Positions 1-8,725 of a stretch of DNA of 64,000 bases are shown here, one piece after another (position 1 is the first letter of the stretch; each line of letters begins with the position of its first letter). The position numbers and the translations under genes were made by a program. This stretch comes from an uncultured Alphaproteobacteria bacterium (GTDB taxonomy: Bacteria; Pseudomonadota; Alphaproteobacteria; Sphingomonadales; Sphingomonadaceae). The stretch is taken from the NCBI GenBank assembly GCA_903934325.1, contig CAIZNH010000023.1:1-64000 (forward strand). The letters run 5' to 3'. The notes below the pieces were generated by a model that saw nothing but the letters and a program-made list of their open reading frames with translations, did not search any database and had not been told where the DNA came from.

Positions 1-76
1 TCCCACCCTGTGCCAGCACGATCTCCGCTTCACGCAGCTTGCCGATGATTTCTTCCGGCTTGTGCTTCCTCGCCAT
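1..76 (-). CDS. IS3-family transposase OrfA, N-terminal part (cut by window edge)
   Basis: Reading the minus strand from the ATG at 76 gives MARKHKPEEIIGKLREAEIV and continues off the window. This is the typical N-terminus of the small helix-turn-helix OrfA protein of IS3-family elements, which binds the IS ends and is normally extended by frameshifting into the DDE-domain OrfB. A strong ribosome binding site (GGAGG) precedes the ATG. Only about 25 residues are visible, so I cannot say whether the element is intact. The family call rests on the N-terminal sequence and the adjacent IS-type end. Confidence 0.8.
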   Translation of the reverse strand, partial: MARKHKPEEIIGKLREAEIVLAQGG

Positions 77-93
77 TCCATTCCTCCTTCGTG

Positions 94-139
94 ACCAATT
101 CTAAAATAGAAATTGGGCCACTCAGAAGGGGGCAGATCA
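94..139 (-). mobile_element. Terminal end of the IS3-family element
   Basis: Read on the minus strand, the DNA starting at 139 begins TGATCTGCCCCCTTCTGAG. This is the TG-initiated, C-run terminal repeat style of IS3-family elements. Inside it, 95-116 is an imperfect inverted repeat (CCAATT...AATTGG) just before the transposase ribosome binding site. The outer boundary is inferred to be 139/140. The other end and the expected short target duplication (candidate GAC at 140-142) are outside the window. Confidence 0.65.
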
Positions 140-147
140 GACTTTCC

Positions 148-1272
148 ATGAAAATGACGTCGATCGCGGTCACAGCGGCGCTTCTGGGCGCGTTTGTGCC
201 GGCCAGCAGTGTTGCCGCGCATGATGCGCCCGAGCACCGGATGGAGGAAATGCGCGTCGCCGCGATGCGCGAGGCGACGCTCGCCTTCCTCGCCAGCCTT
301 GATGATGCCGGTCGCGCGAAGGCGTCCGCCGCGCTCGGCGACAATGATCGCCGCACCGCGTGGTCGAACCTGCCGGCCAGCATGGCCCCGCGATCGGGGT
401 TGACCGTCGCCGAGATGAATGTCGATCAGCGCAAGGCTCTGCACGCGATGCTGGCGGCGGCTTTCTCCAGTCAGGGCTACCTCAAGACCGTCACCTCAAT
501 GTGGCACGAGGATGTGCTGCACGAGATTGCGGGCAAGGGGCTGGCGGCCCTGCCTGACGGTGATCCGCGCAAGGTGCGGGGCATGGCCTTCATCCCCAAC
601 TACGACAGCGAGAAATTTTACGTCACCGTGTTCGGGGACCCGAAGGGCAAGGACTGGGGCTGGATGATGACCGGCCACCACTATGCGGCGAACTTCACTG
701 TGGCCGATGGCAAGATCGCTTTCACTCCGCTGTTCCTCGGCGCCAATCCGCAGACCGTGCCCGAGGGGCGCTATGCCGGGTGGCGCATCCTCCAGCACGA
801 GGCGGACCGCGCCTTTTCGCTGATGGGCGCGCTCAGCCCGGCGCAGATGAAGCAGGCGGTGATCGCCGATGCGGTCGACAATGCGGTGTTCGCGGGCAAG
901 GGCCGGCAGGACCGCGCGGGCAAGCCCCGGGGCATTGCCGCTTCCGCACTCGATCCGGTGCAGCGCCAGCTGCTGATCGCGGTGATCGACGAATATCTCG
1001 GCGATGCGTCTGATGAAGCCGCAGCCCGCCAGCGTGCGGCGATTGCCAAGGACGGGCCGGACACACTCCACTTCGCCTTGTGGGGGCCGACCGGCGATCC
1101 TAGGGCGCGCTACATGTTCCGTGTCGAGGGGCCGTCGATCATCATCGACTATGTGCGCGAAGGCTCGCCCGATGGCGGCTTCAATCACGTCCACTCGATC
1201 GCGCGCGATCCTGCCAATGATTACGGCGCGGGCTGGCTGGCCCAGCATTACACCGAAGCCCATCAGGACTAG
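148..1272 (+). CDS. Secreted DUF3500 family protein
   Basis: The product has 374 residues. Residues 1-23 form a Sec signal peptide (hydrophobic ITAALLGAF-like core, A-rich cleavage region before HDAPEH), so it is probably periplasmic. The rest matches DUF3500: a WHEDVLHEI block, a WGWMMTGHH block and a C-terminal HVHSIARDPANDYG block rich in histidine. No biochemical function is established for the family. I chose the ATG at 148 because it starts the signal peptide; the open frame extends to 91, but that stretch lies in the IS end. The native promoter and ribosome binding site appear to have been replaced by IS DNA, so expression may be altered or lost. Confidence 0.8.
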   Translation: MKMTSIAVTAALLGAFVPASSVAAHDAPEHRMEEMRVAAMREATLAFLASLDDAGRAKASAALGDNDRRTAWSNLPASMAPRSGLTVAEMNVDQRKALHAMLAAAFSSQGYLKTVTSMWHEDVLHEIAGKGLAALPDGDPRKVRGMAFIPNYDSEKFYVTVFGDPKGKDWGWMMTGHHYAANFTVADGKIAFTPLFLGANPQTVPEGRYAGWRILQHEADRAFSLMGALSPAQMKQAVIADAVDNAVFAGKGRQDRAGKPRGIAASALDPVQRQLLIAVIDEYLGDASDEAAARQRAAIAKDGPDTLHFALWGPTGDPRARYMFRVEGPSIIIDYVREGSPDGGFNHVHSIARDPANDYGAGWLAQHYTEAHQD

Positions 1273-1374
1273 CGAAAAAACCCTGCCCCCCATCAAACCT
1301 GCGGGTGACTTGGGCAATATTGTGTGGTGTCAGGGGCACCACGCAACGGCCCCGCCAGCAAGGATACAGGACCC

Positions 1375-2541
1375 ATGAATTTCGAACTCTCTCACGAACA
1401 CGCCATGCTTAAGGAGCTGGTCGGCAAATTCGTGAAAGACCAGCTGATGCCCTACGAAGCCGCAGTGATCGCGCGCGAGAAAATCGGGCAGGGCACCTAT
1501 CTCACCCCCGAGGAGACCGCCAAGGTCGATGCGGTCAGCCGCGAGCTGGGGCTGTGGGGCCTTGATGCGCCGGAGGAAGTGGGCGGCATGAACCTGCCGA
1601 TGGTGGCGATGGTGGGCGTCTCCGAGGAGCTGGGCAAGACCGTGGTGCCCTACTACCTGCCGCCTGACAGCCCCAACCTGCGCATGCTGATGGTCGCCGC
1701 CGACGAGCGCCAGCGCGTCGCCTATCTCGAACCCTATGTGCGCGGCGAGACGATCAGCGCGATCGGCATTTCCGAACCCGGCGCGGGTGCGGATCCGCAG
1801 GGGATGAAGACCACCGCAGTGCAGGACGGTGATGACTGGGTCATCAACGGCCGCAAGATCTGGATCACCAAGGGCGCCGAGGCCGATTTCACCATCCTCA
1901 TGGCGGTAACCGACAAGAACCCCAATGGCAGGAACGGCATGTCTGCCTTCCTCGTCGATCGCGATACGCCGGGCTTCAACGTCACCCGCAAGATCCCGAT
2001 GATCGACGGCACCGCAACCTATGAAATCGCGCTCGACGATTGCCGGGTGCCGGGCTGGAAGCTGCTGGGAACACGCGGTCAGGGCTTTGCGCCGATGCAG
2101 GTGCGGCTGGGTACGCGGCGGATCGAGATGGCCTCGTGGTCGATCGGCATGGCGCAGCGCGCGCTGGAGATGATGATCGACTATGCGCCGCAGCGCACGA
2201 CTTTCGGCAAGCCCCTGTCAGCGCGCCAGAGCGTGCAGAACTGGATCAGCGATGCCGCGACCAAGATCCATGCCATGCGCCTGATGACCTATGACTGCGC
2301 CTGGAAGATCGACGAGGGCCGCGACACCCGCAGCGAGATTTCGATGATCAAGAGCTTCTGCACCGAAAGTGCCTACGAGATCGTCGATCACGCGATGCAG
2401 CTGTTCGGCGGCATGGGGATGACACGCGAACTGCCGCTCTATCTTATGTCGAACAAGCTGCGCACGATGCGCATCTATGACGGGCCGAGCGAGATCCACA
2501 ACTGGGTGGTCGCGCGCAACCTGCTGGGCACTTACGAATAG
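1375..2541 (+). CDS. Acyl-CoA dehydrogenase, ACAD10/11-like
   Basis: A 388-residue flavoprotein of the acyl-CoA dehydrogenase family, which performs alpha-beta dehydrogenation of acyl-CoA and passes electrons to ETF. Visible signatures are ISEPGAGADPQG (FAD/substrate region), the LFGGMGMTRELP helix and the C-terminal block RIYDGPSEIH. In classical medium-chain enzymes the catalytic base in that last block is Glu; here Asp369 occupies it, as in the ACAD10/ACAD11 group. The start at 1375 has AGGATACAGG upstream; a longer frame from 1324 lacks family similarity. It stands alone, convergent with the helicase gene. Confidence 0.9.
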   Translation: MNFELSHEHAMLKELVGKFVKDQLMPYEAAVIAREKIGQGTYLTPEETAKVDAVSRELGLWGLDAPEEVGGMNLPMVAMVGVSEELGKTVVPYYLPPDSPNLRMLMVAADERQRVAYLEPYVRGETISAIGISEPGAGADPQGMKTTAVQDGDDWVINGRKIWITKGAEADFTILMAVTDKNPNGRNGMSAFLVDRDTPGFNVTRKIPMIDGTATYEIALDDCRVPGWKLLGTRGQGFAPMQVRLGTRRIEMASWSIGMAQRALEMMIDYAPQRTTFGKPLSARQSVQNWISDAATKIHAMRLMTYDCAWKIDEGRDTRSEISMIKSFCTESAYEIVDHAMQLFGGMGMTRELPLYLMSNKLRTMRIYDGPSEIHNWVVARNLLGTYE

Positions 2542-2548
2542 GCGAAAC

Positions 2549-4372
2549 CTAGGGCTGGCGCTGCTTGTGCTTGTGAGGGCGACCCCCACCACCGGCGCCG
2601 CCGCCCTTCTTGCCGCCCCACGGCTTGGCCGCCCCGCCGCCGGGCGCAGCCGCGCCTGACGGGCCGTTCGGCTTCCGTGCAAAGCTCTTGGCCTTGACGA
2701 AGGGCTTGGCATCATTGCTGCGCGAGGGGCGCAGGTGGCGGTTGCTGCGCGCCGCTTCGCGCGGGCCGGTGTCCGACTTTTCGATCACCGGCGAATCCTC
2801 CTCGCCCTCGCTCATGCCGGTGCGTGCGGCGGCATCGGCGAACTTCGCTGCGATGGTGCGGGGGATCTGGAAATAGGTCTCGTTCTGGCCGATGCGGATC
2901 GCGCCGATTTCCGAACGGGTGACATGGCCGCGGCGGCAGATGAGCGGCAGAATCCAGCGCGGATCGGCATTGTGGCGGCGGCCGATATCCATGCGGAACC
3001 ACACCGTGTCCTCGAAACCGGGGCGGTGGCGTTCGGCCTGGTTTTCGGCGCGGGCCTGGGGGCTGTTTGCGACCAGCTCTTCCGGCTCGGGCAGGCTCGC
3101 GCGGTGGGCGTGGACCAGCATTGCAGCGATATCTTCCGCGCTGCGTTCGGCCAGCAGGCGGGCGGCGAGATCGCGGTCAGCCTCGTCGATCGTGGCGGGC
3201 GCGAGCAGCTTTTCGAGCAGGCGCTCGCGGTCGCGCTCGAGGATTGCCTCGCGCTCGGGCACGTCGCACCATTCGGCATTGATCTGCGCCTGACGCAGCA
3301 TGCCTTCAACGCGGCGGCGGCGCGAGAAGGGCACCATCAGCACCGCAATCCCCTTGCGCCCGGCGCGCCCCGTGCGGCCCGAACGGTGCTGCAAGGTTTC
3401 GGCATCGCGCGGCAGCTCGACATGGACGACGAGGCTGAGCGACGGCAGGTCGATCCCGCGCGCGGCGACATCGGTCGCGACGCAAACGCGCGCGCGGCGA
3501 TCGCGCAGGGCTTGCAGCGCGTGGTTGCGTTCTGACTGCGAATGCTCGCCCGACAGCGCGACCACGGCAAAGCCGCGCTCCTGCAGGATCGCATGGAGAT
3601 GGCGCACCTTTTCGCGGGTGGCGCAGAACAGGATCGCGGTTTCCGCCTCGTGGAAGCGCAACAGGTTGACCACTGCGTTCTCGATTTCGGTCGGGGAGAC
3701 AGTGACCGCCTGATAGGCGATATCGCCGTGCCCGCGCCCTTCGGCGATGGTGGCGATGCGCAGCGCCTCGTGCTGGTAGCGGCGGGCGAGCGCCTCGATC
3801 GGGCGCGGCATGGTGGCCGAGAACAGCAGGGTGCGGCGGGTTTCGGGCGTGGCATCGAGGATCGCCTCGAGCTCCTCGCGAAAGCCCATGTCGAGCATTT
3901 CGTCGGCTTCATCGAGCACCACCGCGGCCAGACCCGACAGGTCGAGCGCGCCGCGCTCGAGGTGGTCGCGCAGACGGCCCGGGGTGCCGACGACAATGGT
4001 CGGGCCAAAGGACAGCGCCTTGCGCTCGGCCGAGGGGTTCATCCCGCCAACACAGGTCGCGATGCGCGCACCGGCTGTGCCATAGAGCCATTCAAGCTCG
4101 CGGCTCACTTGCAGCGCCAACTCGCGCGTCGGCGTGATCACCAGCGCGCGCGGGGTGCGCGAGGGGATCACACGCTCGCCGCCTTCGAGCAGTTCGGCGG
4201 CCATCGCGAGACCGAAGGCGACGGTCTTGCCCGAACCGGTCTGGGCCGAGACCAGGAGATCGCGTCCGGCGGCCTCGGGGCGCAGCACCTCGGCCTGAAC
4301 AGGCGTGGCGGCGGCATAACCGCGCGCGGCAAGGGCAGCTTCGAGCGGGGCGGGAAGAGCGGGGAAAGTCAT
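2549..4372 (-). CDS. DEAD-box ATP-dependent RNA helicase with DbpA-type RNA-binding domain
   Basis: A 607-residue RNA helicase, likely acting in ribosome assembly or RNA turnover. Motifs in order: Q motif near residue 20, AQTGSGKT (43-50), PTRELALQ (81-88), DEAD (154-157), SAT (185-187), ATDVAARGID (299-308) and HRSGRTGRAG (329-338). Around residues 445-520 there is a DbpA-like C-terminal RNA-binding domain, seen in the DIGRRHNADPRWILPLICRR block. A Lys/Gly-rich basic tail (about the last 80 residues) follows and probably adds nonspecific RNA affinity. It could be called DbpA- or CsdA-like; orthology to E. coli dbpA is not certain because of the tail. Confidence 0.92.
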   Translation of the reverse strand: MTFPALPAPLEAALAARGYAAATPVQAEVLRPEAAGRDLLVSAQTGSGKTVAFGLAMAAELLEGGERVIPSRTPRALVITPTRELALQVSRELEWLYGTAGARIATCVGGMNPSAERKALSFGPTIVVGTPGRLRDHLERGALDLSGLAAVVLDEADEMLDMGFREELEAILDATPETRRTLLFSATMPRPIEALARRYQHEALRIATIAEGRGHGDIAYQAVTVSPTEIENAVVNLLRFHEAETAILFCATREKVRHLHAILQERGFAVVALSGEHSQSERNHALQALRDRRARVCVATDVAARGIDLPSLSLVVHVELPRDAETLQHRSGRTGRAGRKGIAVLMVPFSRRRRVEGMLRQAQINAEWCDVPEREAILERDRERLLEKLLAPATIDEADRDLAARLLAERSAEDIAAMLVHAHRASLPEPEELVANSPQARAENQAERHRPGFEDTVWFRMDIGRRHNADPRWILPLICRRGHVTRSEIGAIRIGQNETYFQIPRTIAAKFADAAARTGMSEGEEDSPVIEKSDTGPREAARSNRHLRPSRSNDAKPFVKAKSFARKPNGPSGAAAPGGGAAKPWGGKKGGGAGGGGRPHKHKQRQP

Positions 4373-4594
4373 GGGAGTTTGAACTCGATCAATGCAGCAC
4401 GCGGCGTGCGGCGCGACGAACGCGGCTGTCGGGGCAGGGCATCCGGCAAAAGGGCGCGGAGCCGCAGGGGCTGCGCGTTAACGAGCCGGGCCCTTACGCG
4501 AAAACGCCGCAATGCGCTTGCGAAAAATGCAGCGGCACCATTTGCGCGCAGGCCGGAAGGTGCCAGAACGATGGCCGAGAGAGGGAGATACGCC

Positions 4595-5527
4595 ATGAGT
4601 GTGACGGATGCGGTGCTGGCCGCAGCCAAATTACAGGTCGAAGCGGCTGTGGCTGATGCAGGCTTGCGACCTGAAATCGCGGGTTTCTTCGATCCGGCGA
4701 CCTTCACCGTCACCTATGTTGTGCATGATCCTGCGAGCGGGCAAGCGGCGATCATCGATTCGGTGCTCGATTTCGATCCGAGCTCCGGCCGCACGAAAAC
4801 CGCCTCCGCCGATGCGGTGATTGCCCATGTACGCGCTCATGATCTCAAGGTGGCATGGCTGCTCGAAACCCATGCCCACGCCGATCACTTCTCCGCCGCG
4901 CCCTATCTCAAGGAGCAGCTCGGCGGGCAAATCGCGATCGGCGAGCACATCATGCAGGTCCAGCAGGTGTTCGGGAAGCTGTTCAATGCGGGCGGCGCCT
5001 TTGCCACCGATGGTTCGCAGTTCGATCACCTGTTCCGCGACGGCGACAGCTTCACCATCGGCACCCTGCCGGTCACGGTGATGCACGTCCCCGGCCATAC
5101 GCCCGCCTGCATCGCCTATGTCGTGGGCGAGGCGGTGTTCGTGGGCGATACCATGTTCATGCCCGACTATGGCTCGGCCCGCGCGGACTTTCCCGGCGGG
5201 GACGCGCGCACGCTGTTCCGCTCGCTGCGCCGCATTCTCGCCCTGCCGGAGGCAACGCGGCTGTTCATGTGCCACGACTATCTGCCTGCGGGCCGCAGCG
5301 AATATGTGTGGGAGACCACCGTCGCGGCCGAGCGGGCGGGCAATATCCACGCCCATGACGGCATCAGCGAGGACGAATTCGTCGCCATGCGCGAAGCGCG
5401 CGATGCGACGCTCGATATGCCGCGCCTGATCCTGCCGTCGGTGCAGGTCAATATGCGCGCAGGCCACCTGCCACCGCCCGATGACAATGGCATCGTCTAC
5501 CTCAAGCTGCCGGTGAACGCGGTATGA
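4595..5527 (+). CDS. MBL-fold persulfide dioxygenase-like protein (ETHE1/Blh type)
   Basis: A 310-residue metallo-beta-lactamase-fold protein. The metal motif HAHADH sits at residues 93-98, and further ligands are expected in VPGHTPAC, VGDTMF and MCHDY blocks. Family members oxidise glutathione persulfide with O2 to sulfite using a mononuclear iron. I chose the ATG at 4595 because GAGGGAG lies just upstream. The stop overlaps the next start by 4 bp (ATGA). Co-transcription with two YeeE/YedE genes and a TauE/SafE exporter matches known sulfide/persulfide detoxification operons. The ArsR-type repressor (BigR) often found with such operons is not next to it. Confidence 0.88.
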   Translation: MSVTDAVLAAAKLQVEAAVADAGLRPEIAGFFDPATFTVTYVVHDPASGQAAIIDSVLDFDPSSGRTKTASADAVIAHVRAHDLKVAWLLETHAHADHFSAAPYLKEQLGGQIAIGEHIMQVQQVFGKLFNAGGAFATDGSQFDHLFRDGDSFTIGTLPVTVMHVPGHTPACIAYVVGEAVFVGDTMFMPDYGSARADFPGGDARTLFRSLRRILALPEATRLFMCHDYLPAGRSEYVWETTVAAERAGNIHAHDGISEDEFVAMREARDATLDMPRLILPSVQVNMRAGHLPPPDDNGIVYLKLPVNAV

Positions 5528-5988
5528 GCCTGCTCGCAATGTCACTCCCGGGCTTTCCCGAGGCCGCGCCGATGGCGGGGCTGGGCGGGGGGCTGTTGAT
5601 CGGTTTTGCTGCGGCGCTGATGCTGATCGGGGCCGGGCGCATTGCCGGGGTTTCAGGCATTGCCGGGCGCGCCTTCGGGCTGGCGGCGAGCGCCATGCCG
5701 GTGAGCGGGGCCTGGGCGTTCCTGATCGGCCTGCCCCTTGGCGCGCTGATCGTGACGCGGGCCGCCGACATGCCTGCGCCCACCTTTGCCGGGCCGGTGA
5801 CGCTGGTGATTGCCGGGCTGATCGTCGGCATCGGCACGCGGCTCGGCAGCGGCTGCACCAGCGGCCACGGGGTGTGCGGGATGAGCCGCCTCTCCCCGCG
5901 CTCGCTGGTCGCCACGGCGACCTTCATGGTGACGGGCTTTGCCACTGTTGCGGTGATGAACGCGCTGGGGCTGGAGGTGCTGCCATGA
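5524..5988 (+). CDS. YeeE/YedE family sulfur-transport membrane protein, first half
   Basis: A 154-residue membrane protein with about four hydrophobic segments. The conserved core GSGCTSGHGVCGMSR at about residues 110-124 carries the YeeE/YedE cysteines thought to handle thiosulfate or other reduced sulfur species. It is half the size of fused YeeE proteins and is followed directly by a second half-size relative, so the pair probably forms one transporter. It overlaps the upstream dioxygenase by 4 bp and the downstream gene by 4 bp, which suggests translational coupling. The substrate is inferred from family and context. Confidence 0.87.
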   Translation: MSLLAMSLPGFPEAAPMAGLGGGLLIGFAAALMLIGAGRIAGVSGIAGRAFGLAASAMPVSGAWAFLIGLPLGALIVTRAADMPAPTFAGPVTLVIAGLIVGIGTRLGSGCTSGHGVCGMSRLSPRSLVATATFMVTGFATVAVMNALGLEVLP

Positions 5989-6398
5989 TCCGCAAGGTGC
6001 TGGTCCCGCTGGCCTCGGGCACGATCTTCGGCGGCGGTCTGGCGCTGGGCGGGATGACCGATCCGGCGCGGGTGCGCGGGTTTCTCGATCTGCTGGGCGC
6101 ATGGGACCCGACGCTCGCCTTCGTGATGGGCGGAGCGGTGCTGGTGATGGCGCTCGCCTGGGCGTTGCAACGGCGGATGCTGCGTCCGGTCTTTGCCGAG
6201 GATTTCGCGCTTCCCGCCACCCGCGACATCACCGCAAGGCTGATCGGCGGATCGGCGCTGTTCGGGATCGGCTGGGGGATTGCCGGCCTGTGCCCGGGGC
6301 CGGGCTTTGCCGCCCTCGCAATCGCCCCGGGCTCTGCGGCGATCTTCGTGGGCGCGATGCTGGCGGGAATGCTGCTGGTCCGGCTGACCGAGGGATGA
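5985..6398 (+). CDS. YeeE/YedE family (DUF6691-type) membrane protein, second half
   Basis: A 137-residue membrane protein. An N-terminal GGGLALGGMTDPARVRGFLD motif and a later GIAGLCPGPG motif are typical of the second, separately encoded half of YeeE/YedE transporters. The single cysteine of the CPGPG loop is probably part of the sulfur relay. The ATG at 5985 overlaps the preceding stop (ATGA). It probably acts with the preceding protein in moving thiosulfate, sulfide-derived or persulfide sulfur across the inner membrane. Confidence 0.86.
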   Translation: MIRKVLVPLASGTIFGGGLALGGMTDPARVRGFLDLLGAWDPTLAFVMGGAVLVMALAWALQRRMLRPVFAEDFALPATRDITARLIGGSALFGIGWGIAGLCPGPGFAALAIAPGSAAIFVGAMLAGMLLVRLTEG

Positions 6399-6402
6399 GC
6401 CG

Positions 6403-7185
6403 GTGATCGACACGCTCCACCTTGCGCTGGGCGGATTGTCGGGCGTGCTGGTCGGCTTCACGCTCGGCCTTGTGGGCGGGGGCGGATCGATCCTTGCGGT
6501 GCCGCTGATGGTCTATCTGGTGGGCGTCGAGAACCCCCATGTCGCGATCGGCACCAGCGCGCTGGCGGTGGCGGCCAATGCCGCGACCGGCCTGTTCCAG
6601 CATGCCCGCGCAGGCGATGTGCGGTGGCGCTGCGGGCTGATGTACGCAACCTTCGGCGTGGTCGGCGCGCTGGGCGGTTCGACCCTCGGCAAGAGCTTTG
6701 ACGGACAGCAATTGCTGTTCCTGTTTGCGCTGCTGATGCTGGTGGTGGGCGGGCTGATGCTGCGCAGCCGCAAGGCGGAAGGCGACCCCGATGTGCGGCT
6801 CAATCGCGAAAATGCCCCGCGCCTCATGGCCTTTGGTTTCGGCACCGGCGCATTCAGCGGCTTCTTCGGGATTGGCGGCGGGTTCCTGATCGTCCCGGGA
6901 CTGATCGCCTCGACCGACATGATGTTGATCAATGCGGTGGGCACCAGTCTGGTTGCGGTCACGGCCTTCGGGCTTGCCACGGCGGGCAATTATGCGGTGT
7001 CGGGACTGGTCGACTGGCTGCTGGCCGGGGTGTTCATCGCGGGCGGGGTGGCTGGCGGGCTGGCCGGTACGCGGCTGTCGCACCGCCTTTCGGCGGGCGG
7101 GCAGCTCAAGACCATCTTCGCGCTGCTGATCTTCGTGGTGGCCTTCTACATGCTCTACAAGAGCGGGCAGGCGCTCTGGGGCTGA
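6403..7185 (+). CDS. TauE/SafE family sulfite exporter-like permease
   Basis: A 260-residue polytopic membrane protein with two similar halves, each opening with a glycine-rich motif (LGLVGGGGSILAVPL near the start and GFFGIGGGFLIVPGL near residue 155), as in the TauE/SafE family. It uses a GTG start at 6403, 4 bp after the preceding stop, with no better ATG upstream. As the last gene of the operon it would export the sulfite made by the dioxygenase. That role is inference; some family members export other organosulfur anions. Confidence 0.87.
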   Translation: MIDTLHLALGGLSGVLVGFTLGLVGGGGSILAVPLMVYLVGVENPHVAIGTSALAVAANAATGLFQHARAGDVRWRCGLMYATFGVVGALGGSTLGKSFDGQQLLFLFALLMLVVGGLMLRSRKAEGDPDVRLNRENAPRLMAFGFGTGAFSGFFGIGGGFLIVPGLIASTDMMLINAVGTSLVAVTAFGLATAGNYAVSGLVDWLLAGVFIAGGVAGGLAGTRLSHRLSAGGQLKTIFALLIFVVAFYMLYKSGQALWG

Positions 7186-7270
7186 GGGATGCAACCCTTT
7201 CGGCTTCAAACCGTATATCCCATGCAGCCTTTGCATTTGATCGCTGCGGCCACGGGATTACGCCGGAATC

Positions 7271-8725
7271 ATGTTTGACAACCTCGACGCCCTGCTGCTC
7301 GCGCGGATCCAGTTTGCCTTCACGGTGAGCTTCCATTTCTTCTTCCCGGCCTTCTCGATCGGGCTGGCGAGCTACCTGATGGTGCTCGAAGGCCTGTGGC
7401 TGAAGACGGGCAAGAGCGTCTATCTCGACCTGTTCAAATACTGGCTGAAGATCTTCGCCATCGCCTTTGCCATGGGCGTCGTCTCGGGGATCGTGATGAG
7501 CTACCAGTTCGGCACCAACTGGTCGGTGTTCTCGGACAAGGCAGGCCCCGTGATCGGCCCGCTGATGGCCTATGAGGTGCTGACCGCCTTCTTCCTTGAG
7601 GCGGGTTTCCTTGGCGTGATGCTGTTCGGGATGGAGAAGGTTGGCAGGAAGCTGCACTTCGCCGCGACGCTGATGGTGGCGCTGGGCACCTTTGTTTCGG
7701 CCTTCTGGATCCTCAGCGTGAACAGCTGGATGCAGACGCCGACCGGCTATTTCGTTGGCGCGAATGGCCAGTTCATGCCGGGCGAGAGCTGGATGGAGAT
7801 CATCTTCAATCCGAGCTTCCCATATCGCCTCGTCCACACGGTGATGGCGGCCTACCTCACCACCGCCTTCGTGGTGGGAGCCGTCGGCGCGTGGCACCTG
7901 CTCAAGGACCGCGCCAACCCCCATGCGCGAACAATGTTCTCGATGGCGATGTGGATGGCGGCGATCGTCACCCCGGCGCAGATCTTTGCGGGCGACATGC
8001 ATGGCCTCAACACGCTGGAGCACCAGCCCGCCAAGGTGATGGCGATGGAAGGGCATTATCAGAGCCACCCCGAAGGCGCGCCGCTGATCCTGTTCGGCAT
8101 CCCTGACAGCGAGGCGAAGACGGTGCGCTATGCGATCGAGATTCCCAAGGCGTCCTCCTTCATTCTGAAGCACGACTGGAACGCGCCGCTCGCGGGGCTC
8201 GACACCATTCCCGACGATCAGGAGCCGCCGGTCGGCACCGTGTTCTGGAGCTTCCGCATCATGGTTGGCATCGGCTTTGCGATGCTGGGGATCGGGCTGT
8301 GGAGCCTGTGGGGCAGGGTGCGCGGGGGGCTTTACGACATGCCTTGGCTCCACCGCGCTGCCGTCTTGATGGGGCCTTCGGGGTTCGCCGCCGTGCTCGC
8401 CGGATGGATCACCACCGAAGTCGGCCGCCAGCCTTTCGTGATCTACGGCGTGCTCAGGACAGCTGACGCGGCCAGCCCGCTCGACGCGCCTGCCGTGGCA
8501 GCCTCGCTGCTGGCTTTCATCCTCGTCTACTTCACCGTCTTCGGGATCGGCGTGTGGTATATCCTCAAGCTCATGGGCAAGGCGCCGCACGCGGGCGAAT
8601 ATGGCGTGAAGCGCGGGGACACCGGGCCGATCCGCACTGCCGGGATCACCCCGGGGCCGACCCAGAACCCGGGCGGCGAGGAGACGCTTCCGACCCACGC
8701 TCCCGATGAGAAGGAGCCGGTGTGA
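7271..8725 (+). CDS. cioA: Cyanide-insensitive cytochrome bd-type quinol oxidase subunit I
   Basis: A 484-residue CydA-family subunit that oxidises ubiquinol and reduces O2 to water in the inner membrane. His22 in VSFHFFFP is the expected axial haem ligand of the first helix. A second His lies in RLVHTV and the quinol-side motif is in TEVGRQPF. The protein is shorter than E. coli CydA (522 residues), as expected for the short Q-loop CIO/CydA group. It overlaps subunit II by 4 bp. The 85-bp leader (7186-7270) contains a short ATGCA/TGCAT inverted repeat but no clear Fnr box. Confidence 0.93.
   Translation: MFDNLDALLLARIQFAFTVSFHFFFPAFSIGLASYLMVLEGLWLKTGKSVYLDLFKYWLKIFAIAFAMGVVSGIVMSYQFGTNWSVFSDKAGPVIGPLMAYEVLTAFFLEAGFLGVMLFGMEKVGRKLHFAATLMVALGTFVSAFWILSVNSWMQTPTGYFVGANGQFMPGESWMEIIFNPSFPYRLVHTVMAAYLTTAFVVGAVGAWHLLKDRANPHARTMFSMAMWMAAIVTPAQIFAGDMHGLNTLEHQPAKVMAMEGHYQSHPEGAPLILFGIPDSEAKTVRYAIEIPKASSFILKHDWNAPLAGLDTIPDDQEPPVGTVFWSFRIMVGIGFAMLGIGLWSLWGRVRGGLYDMPWLHRAAVLMGPSGFAAVLAGWITTEVGRQPFVIYGVLRTADAASPLDAPAVAASLLAFILVYFTVFGIGVWYILKLMGKAPHAGEYGVKRGDTGPIRTAGITPGPTQNPGGEETLPTHAPDEKEPV

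Noticed and set aside
7222-7245. Fnr-type box (TTTGATCGCTGC) upstream of cioA
   Set aside because: Only the left half resembles TTGAT-N4-ATCAA; the right half is absent.
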